DNA of 64,000 bases, from assembly GCF_000304475.1 (NCBI RefSeq), contig NC_018943.1, forward strand, positions 62,001-126,000, written 5' to 3'. A program made the position numbers and the translations under genes. The DNA is from Kazachstania africana CBS 2517. Its lineage: Eukaryota > Ascomycota > Saccharomycetes > Saccharomycetales > Saccharomycetaceae. The stretch's first letter is position 1. Each line of letters begins with the position of its first letter. Below, in pieces: positions 58,768-64,000 of this stretch. The notes under the pieces are model-generated. The model was given only the letters and a program-made list of their open reading frames with translations, made no database searches and was not told the DNA's origin.

Positions 58768-60492
58768 TTATGCTACAACGTTCCAGAATTTATCCCAGAA
58801 AGTTTTTGGTTCAGGATCTTCCCAGATAATCTTTTCAACATCTCTTCTGTTACTATCTATATCGACATCTTCAAGTTTCCATATCCATCTACATTTAAAC
58901 CATAGTTGGAAGGCACCCCAAATTAGGAAGAATAAAATGACAGAGATGTAAGCAGCAAAGAAATCAGAAACGTCGAAAGTTGGTGTGAAAGCGGTAAAAC
59001 CTTGGAATATAATAATAATAACCATACAAAAGACAGCGTAGTAAGCCAAGCCAGGCATTAAATTAGCCTTGAAAGGTAAATCATCTCTTGAAATACCTCT
59101 GAATTTCAGTACTTGCATGAAACGGATGTGAGAGATCAAGATGAAGAGCCAAGCCCAGAAACCAGCAATTGCAGTGATATTAACTAACCAGTCGAAGACA
59201 GTTTGACCACCTTGAGTTGTTTCCATGTATGCTAAGACACCGAAGACTGCTGTTGCCAGGACAGAAACCCAAGGGACACCCTTTTTTGTTGTACGAGAAA
59301 GGATCTTTGGAGCCAATCCGGTCTTTGCTAAACTGAAAAGAATACGGGAACCAACGTAAATATTTGAGTTACCTGCAGAGATAATTGTAATCAAAATGAT
59401 AGCGTTAAAAATATCTGGTAAGATCTTAGTGCCTGAATTTTCAATAGCGATAATGAATGGAGAACTAGAAACGTAACTATCGTCACTTGATAGTTTGGGA
59501 TCATCGAAGGGAACCAATAAACCGATGAAAAATAATGAACCAATGTAAAACAGTAAGATTCTGAAGACAACTTTCTTGATTGCTCTTGGAACAGTTTTTC
59601 TTGGATTAGCAGCTTCACCAGCAGTGATACCAACTAATTCGGTACCTTGATAAGTAAAAGCAGCATTAATTAAAGAATTAAACCAGCCAAGAAATCTACC
59701 GGTATTTTTATTTTTAGAGATTTCAACACCATTTGAAGTGAGGCCATCACCCCAAGGACCTGGATTTCTCCAATATCTGAACCCCACTGGACCAGTGACA
59801 CCAGCACCACAAACCATACAAAGACAGTAAATTAAGAAACCGACAATGGCGACGACTTTAACGGCAGCAACCCAAAATTCGATTTCACCATAAAATTTGA
59901 CTGGGAACATATTTAAAGCGGTTAAGATGACCCAAAAGATACTAATCCAAGCAGCGATAGGGACAGCAAAAGTCCAATAATCCACGATTTGGCCGACAAC
60001 ACTTAATTCTAAAGCAAATGTGACTGCCCAGGAGAACCAATACATATAACCGACGGCAGCACCGATGGAAGGAGATAAGAATCTTGAAGCGAAAACAGTA
60101 AATGATGAAGTAACCGGTATGAAAGTGGCCATTTCACCAAGAGATTGTGTAACAGCATAGGTCAAAGTACCGACGAAGATGTATGCGATTAAAGAACCGA
60201 CTGGACCAGAATCTTCTAGAGGAGTCGATATACCGATGAATAAACCTGTACCGATAGTACCCCCGAGGGCGATCATCCCTATGTGTCTTTGCTTCAACTC
60301 TCTTTTAACTTCAGCATCATGAACAGACCCGCTATTCAGCATTTCTTCATCTTCTGTCGTTGAAGAAGCGTCTGTTTGTTGAATTATGTTAATTTTTTTC
60401 ATATCATCATCCTGACTCATTGTGGAAAACGTTTGAACACCAGATTTTCTTTGTCTTGGTACTGACTGTGATGAAGACTCGAGTGTATCCAT
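58768..60492 (-). CDS. CAN1: Basic amino-acid permease, CAN1/ALP1/LYP1 type
   Basis: A 574-residue proton symporter (Sc Can1 is 590) for arginine and related basic amino acids. The soluble N-tail ends in [20 protein letters not shown], the hallmark of this clade. Twelve helices follow, with [12 protein letters not shown], the [11 protein letters not shown] motif and [13 protein letters not shown]. The end [16 protein letters not shown] is almost that of Can1 and favours CAN1/ALP1 over LYP1; exact specificity is inferred. The promoter carries a Gcn4 site, a GATA site and a TATA element. Confidence 0.9.
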   Translation of the reverse strand: MDTLESSSQSVPRQRKSGVQTFSTMSQDDDMKKINIIQQTDASSTTEDEEMLNSGSVHDAEVKRELKQRHIGMIALGGTIGTGLFIGISTPLEDSGPVGSLIAYIFVGTLTYAVTQSLGEMATFIPVTSSFTVFASRFLSPSIGAAVGYMYWFSWAVTFALELSVVGQIVDYWTFAVPIAAWISIFWVILTALNMFPVKFYGEIEFWVAAVKVVAIVGFLIYCLCMVCGAGVTGPVGFRYWRNPGPWGDGLTSNGVEISKNKNTGRFLGWFNSLINAAFTYQGTELVGITAGEAANPRKTVPRAIKKVVFRILLFYIGSLFFIGLLVPFDDPKLSSDDSYVSSSPFIIAIENSGTKILPDIFNAIILITIISAGNSNIYVGSRILFSLAKTGLAPKILSRTTKKGVPWVSVLATAVFGVLAYMETTQGGQTVFDWLVNITAIAGFWAWLFILISHIRFMQVLKFRGISRDDLPFKANLMPGLAYYAVFCMVIIIIFQGFTAFTPTFDVSDFFAAYISVILFFLIWGAFQLWFKCRWIWKLEDVDIDSNRRDVEKIIWEDPEPKTFWDKFWNVVA

Positions 60493-60840
60493 GTAATATG
60501 TGTGTATATATATATGTGTATCTGCAATTCTATCACTCTATAAGTAACAAATAGTAATAGCAAATAGCGATGAAGGCGATGATAATAATAATTTTCCTAT
60601 CAGAATTTCTCTTCTTGAGTTGGGTTCTTTCCTTGAAAAAAAGTATTATCGCTAAAGGAAAGAATAAGCATTTTATATAATGATATTTAAGTGCAAGAGA
60701 AAGCGAAAAAATTTTCTTCTTTCTTCAGGCGTCGAAAATTTTCTTCGCCAGACGGATTCGATTTTTTTTCGTTCTTCCCACAGCATTTTCTGAGACGGAT
60801 CCACTCCACAAAAAAAATAAAATGAAATAAAAATGAGATA

Positions 60841-60846
60841 GATAAG
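60841..60846. promoter_or_regulatory. GATA-factor site upstream of CAN1
   Basis: GATAAG, 349 bp upstream of CAN1, is the binding core of Gln3/Gat1. Confidence 0.45.
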
Positions 60847-60885
60847 GCTTTGCCCGCCACGTTCCTCCAGTAATTTGTTTCTTTT

Positions 60886-60892
60886 TGACTCA
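60886..60892. promoter_or_regulatory. Gcn4 site upstream of CAN1
   Basis: TGACTCA, a perfect consensus about 395 bp from the CAN1 ATG and 40 bp from the GATA site. Confidence 0.55.
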
Positions 60893-61045
60893 TTTTTCTC
60901 TCCTTCGTTTTCTCCGGGGAAGAGGGTGGCAGGTGCAGAAGCGGCCGATACAGTACAAATAATAGAGAGGATGATAGTGTAAACCTCACCCGGCCGCTGG
61001 TGCTTGCGCGCCTCACAAAGTCGCGCAGAGATTAGATGGTAGGAA

Positions 61046-61081
61046 AATGTGTCATGTATTGTGAGCCAATCATGACACATT
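61046..61081. repeat. Large imperfect palindrome upstream of CAN1
   Basis: Arms AATGTGTCATG (61046-61056) and CATGACACATT (61071-61081) are perfect 11-bp reverse complements. The 14-bp centre itself holds ATTG and CAAT, so nearly the whole 36 bp can pair with one bulge. The centre contains a CCAAT box. Confidence 0.75.
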
Positions 61082-61082
61082 A

Positions 61083-64000
61083 ATGATGGTAAGGCACGGA
61101 GGTATGCTTATTCTACGGCTGATCAGTAGAACCCGTAGATCAGTCGAACAGACAAAGTCACCTCACAATATTCTCTTCCAGTTTTCTGATTGTTACAAAT
61201 TAAGGATTACTAGTAAAGGGCCTGTCAAATGACTTCTTCAAGAAGAGGGATACTGGAGACATCCGGGAAAGAATTTTCCAAGATCAGAAGACTCTGGACG
61301 GGGGGGGGGGCAACTTTGCTTTTAGTTTTGTATAACGCGCTGCCCTTTCGGAAGCAATACAAGCTTTTATGTATGGCACTACACTCAGAATGTCTCGACT
61401 TATCGGTTCCAGCGCATTTTGAATCATGGTAGTAGCGGAGAAATGGAATAGATAACCCCTGGGTATCCATTTTATAGGAATAGAAAGCCGTAGTAGCATA
61501 CATTATCTGATAGGAGGTGATCTGAGTCTTGAAAAGTACACCTCACTCACGCGATAAATATTTGGTTATTCGAAAAACACATCGTTTATAATACTATAGT
61601 AACAATGTATCAACAAAAAAAGAGGGAAATCCTATGAAAGAGACATCCTCTTGTGCACAATTCCAGGAAAAATTTTTTTATTATGGTTTCAAAAGGTGTT
61701 GAATACTGCGTCCAATCACACTTCTACATACCCACCTGCTTCCACTAATGTAGAAAATATTTTGAATGCCTACAACTCTTGTCTACTTCCCTTATGAAAA
61801 AAACCATACTCTTTTTATCACGGTCGTAAAAGTAACCAGTTCAATTCGTGATGGAATTCTAACATCATCGAATATGTGACTAAATAGATCTTACTGGATA
61901 TACTACCATTTATCAAAACCTTCAAACTTCTTGGAAAATCTTCGTCAAATCAACATCTTCTTTGGATAAGACGGTTGATAAAGTGCTCAGTGATAATATA
62001 TCATCGTATATCCTGAAAATTTCTGGCCTCTGTTTTTTCTCATCATCTCTTATTTACAATTGAAAAACTGCCTGAAAATTATTCACATTTCGTCATTTTG
62101 GAAGAAGCGAGATCAATTAAAACAATCAATTCAATAAACTTTGCAGTACACTCGAAAAACTTATTGCCTAGAAAATGCAATAAAAAGCCTCTTAAAAAAC
62201 TGTTGCACATTAAAGGCTTAAAGTTCAGTTACTCTTAGACCATTATGTCTCCAATAAGTTAACTTTTCTTTATTAGAAAGCTTTGCCTAACAATCTTCGG
62301 GCTTTGGTGACCATCCTTCTTAATCAGTGACTTATTTCAATTGTCTGAACAAGCTGAACATGATACAGAACATTTGAGCAAATAGTAAGCCGCGTATTCA
62401 TAATTAAGATAAAACTGGGTTTTTATGGTACCCATTTTTGAATGTGTAAAGTGACTGAACACTCCAAATGACTATCTCAATAGTAACGGCTTACAATCAC
62501 ATCGATTTTAAGAATGTTCAATATAATGTTTCGTTCATTTGTGAATGATCGTAATTCATTCTTTCAAAACTATGAGCAACTGACCATTATTAGAAAGATT
62601 GTTTCTGTTAGCAATTGGCATGTCGTGTTACCTATCGCTACCATGGCACATGAATGTTTTAGAATCGTTCCTCTAAGAAAATTATTAGAAAAAGTTACGC
62701 TGAGTAAATAACATACCTTTATTTTGAACAATGTCATTTATAACATGAGGATGACAGAAGATAATATATCCTCTTTTTATCAGATCGAGACTTTCCTAAA
62801 ATATGACTTGCTGCAATCTGAAAAAATTTAAAAGTAAAGAACATTGTTCCATTGAAAGATGGTAGAGTTTTCCACTTGCGAAAGAAAAAAGAAAAGGGCT
62901 TAAATGTTTGTCATTTAGATAATACTTTAGCTGAATCTTCAAACGATTCTAGTTATCTATTTTTACAAGTTCATTGCAAAAAAAACAAACTGGCATTTTC
63001 ATACTTTCTTCCCATGAAATAGCTTAAACATCAATAGGTCCAATTTCAAGACTTTTCTTCTTCACCTATTGCAATTTCACAAGTCAATATATCATTCGAG
63101 TTAAGACTGTCACCATTAAAATCCCCTAGTCATATTTTGACCGCTATGATTCTTTTTCCTTCTTTTCTTTAGGCAATGAGGTTTTAGTGGTTATAGCAAT
63201 ACAATCCAAGTTGCAAGAAAATAATAATACGTCCTCTATTATATAGTTTCGAACTATAAGTACGCAAATGCTGTTTGGTCTTTAAGTTGAGGTTCAAATT
63301 GTAGCTTTTGCCGCAACCTGAAACACTTCGGAAAAAGACGAGGGTTTGTTTGAGGGAATCCGCATAGAGAAAGAGATGTCAAAAAATTTGTTGCTGCAGC
63401 GACGGTTTCACAAAATAGGGCTGCTAACAGCTAGTGCCCGACACTGGCTGGCAATATCATCAATAGCTAGGTAACCCTAATCAGCCACCTGTGTGGCCGA
63501 AGTAAGGTATAGTTATCATTGCCCGGGTTTTCAGCAAACGGTATTGGTGCAATAAGGCTTTTTCACAATAACAATATCGCCTGTATCGAGAAGATGCTGG
63601 TCTACAATTCCATCTCTTAACCTCAAATATCTTGTAGCCATCAGTCATTCACAAAGTACTTATAGCCTGCTTCATTTTCTGCTTTAAGCGTAGAAATATT
63701 ATCTTTCACCATGTTCCACTCGACTTGTAGTGTATCAAATTGTACTGTTTGCTGTGCTATTTGAATTCAGTGCCAAAATATCCTTTCTGGCTTATTCATT
63801 GTACTTCAAAACGTACTTCCTAGCAACATCTGTTTTGTTTTTTATTGTTGGTTTACAAATCCTCATTAACAGCACTTGCCTTTACAATCGGCCCATGACA
63901 GCCCATGGATGCTAGCTTTCCTTTTAAATTTAGTGGCAGTATATCAACTACCATTCCTATGGCAATAAGTAACCTTTACTGGTAAAGTTTGCCCGAGAAA
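61083..64000. other. Gene-free right end (2.9 kb)
   Basis: No intact gene is found. Features: an 11-base G run at 61300-61310, and a 65-codon ATG frame at 62514-62711. On the minus strand two short frames at 63712-63531 abut through a TGATG overlap and look like a broken coding sequence (for example RDGIVDQHLLDTGDIVIVKK). I cannot assign a family. No telomere repeat, LTR or tRNA is seen. Confidence 0.4.
61300..61310 (+). repeat. Homopolymer of 11 G
   Basis: Eleven consecutive G bases, exceptional in this AT-rich sequence and prone to slippage or sequencing error. Confidence 0.85.

Larger units (their letters stand above)
60493..61082 (-). promoter_or_regulatory. CAN1 promoter region
   Basis: Going away from the ATG: TATATAAAA (60671-60679), GATAAG (60841-60846), Gcn4 TGACTCA (60886-60892), two CGGCCG-type strings (near 60940 and 60991), and a large inverted repeat (61046-61081). 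This fits nitrogen-quality and amino-acid control. A 135-codon ATG frame (60673-61080) overlaps another open frame on the same strand and is not called. Confidence 0.55.

Noticed and set aside
60673..61080. 135-codon ATG frame upstream of CAN1
   Set aside because: A second long frame (60687-61016) is open on the same strand over the same DNA, so the low stop density is compositional. It lies in a promoter with clear regulatory sites, and its product is unrecognised.
61320..61370. Point centromere (CDEIII-like TTTCGGAAG)
   Set aside because: The flanking 80 bp are not AT-rich enough for CDEII, and no CDEI-type RTCACRTG lies at the right distance.

Overview
The window is nuclear DNA of a budding yeast of the family Saccharomycetaceae, read by homology and gene order against Saccharomyces cerevisiae (Sc). 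It is compact and AT-rich. Its one clear intron has canonical yeast signals (5' GTATGT, branch TACTAAC, 3' TAG). I recognise 29 protein genes: 28 complete and HIS4 cut by the left edge. I find no rRNA, no convincing tRNA, no transposon and no CRISPR array. The gene blocks look post-whole-genome-duplication: EMG1 and MDL1 are missing from an otherwise collinear Sc chromosome XII block, as expected when the sister track keeps them. Kazachstania or Naumovozyma is plausible, but I cannot name a species. Several start codons were moved to the first ATG (BIK1, SWI6, ATG26, ISC1, SLP1), because the longest open frame begins with a non-ATG codon.

Layout. 1-14.3 kb corresponds to the Sc chromosome III left-arm block HIS4-BIK1-RNQ1-FUS1-HBN1, interrupted between RNQ1 and FUS1 by BRE4, UFD1 and TFC4. 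15.5-22.8 kb is a tandem array of three AGP1/GNP1-type amino-acid permeases. 24-43.5 kb follows the Sc chromosome XII order: PSP1-like, TFS1, YLR179C-like, SAM1, VTA1, SWI6, TOS4/PLM2, RPL37, SKG3, ATG26. 44-46.3 kb is the divergent ISC1/SPC25 pair. 46.4-53.8 kb is PER1, YCR043C-like and TAF2, which in Sc sit next to MAT; here the 3' side of TAF2 carries SLP1 and no mating-type genes. CLN3 and a CAN1-type basic amino-acid permease follow. The last 3 kb (61-64 kb) has no intact gene.

Shared themes. Nitrogen and amino-acid use is represented by four permeases, HIS4 and SAM1. Their promoters carry readable sites: Gcn4 at HIS4 and CAN1, GATA sites at the permeases, and a Cbf1 plus Met31/32 module at SAM1. 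G1/S control is represented by CLN3, SWI6 and the SBF target TOS4, whose promoter has two SCB elements. Mating is represented by FUS1, with two perfect pheromone response elements.

The most unusual observations are: an RNQ1 orthologue that has lost the Q/N-rich prion domain but keeps the Sis1-binding motif; a perfect 14-bp hairpin ending on the first base of the start codon of the YLR179C-like gene; two short upstream ORFs on the CLN3 start, one stopping in an ATGA overlap; an 89-bp sequence-identical patch between two otherwise divergent permeases; a GC-rich island between TOS4 and RPL37; and a large inverted repeat upstream of CAN1.
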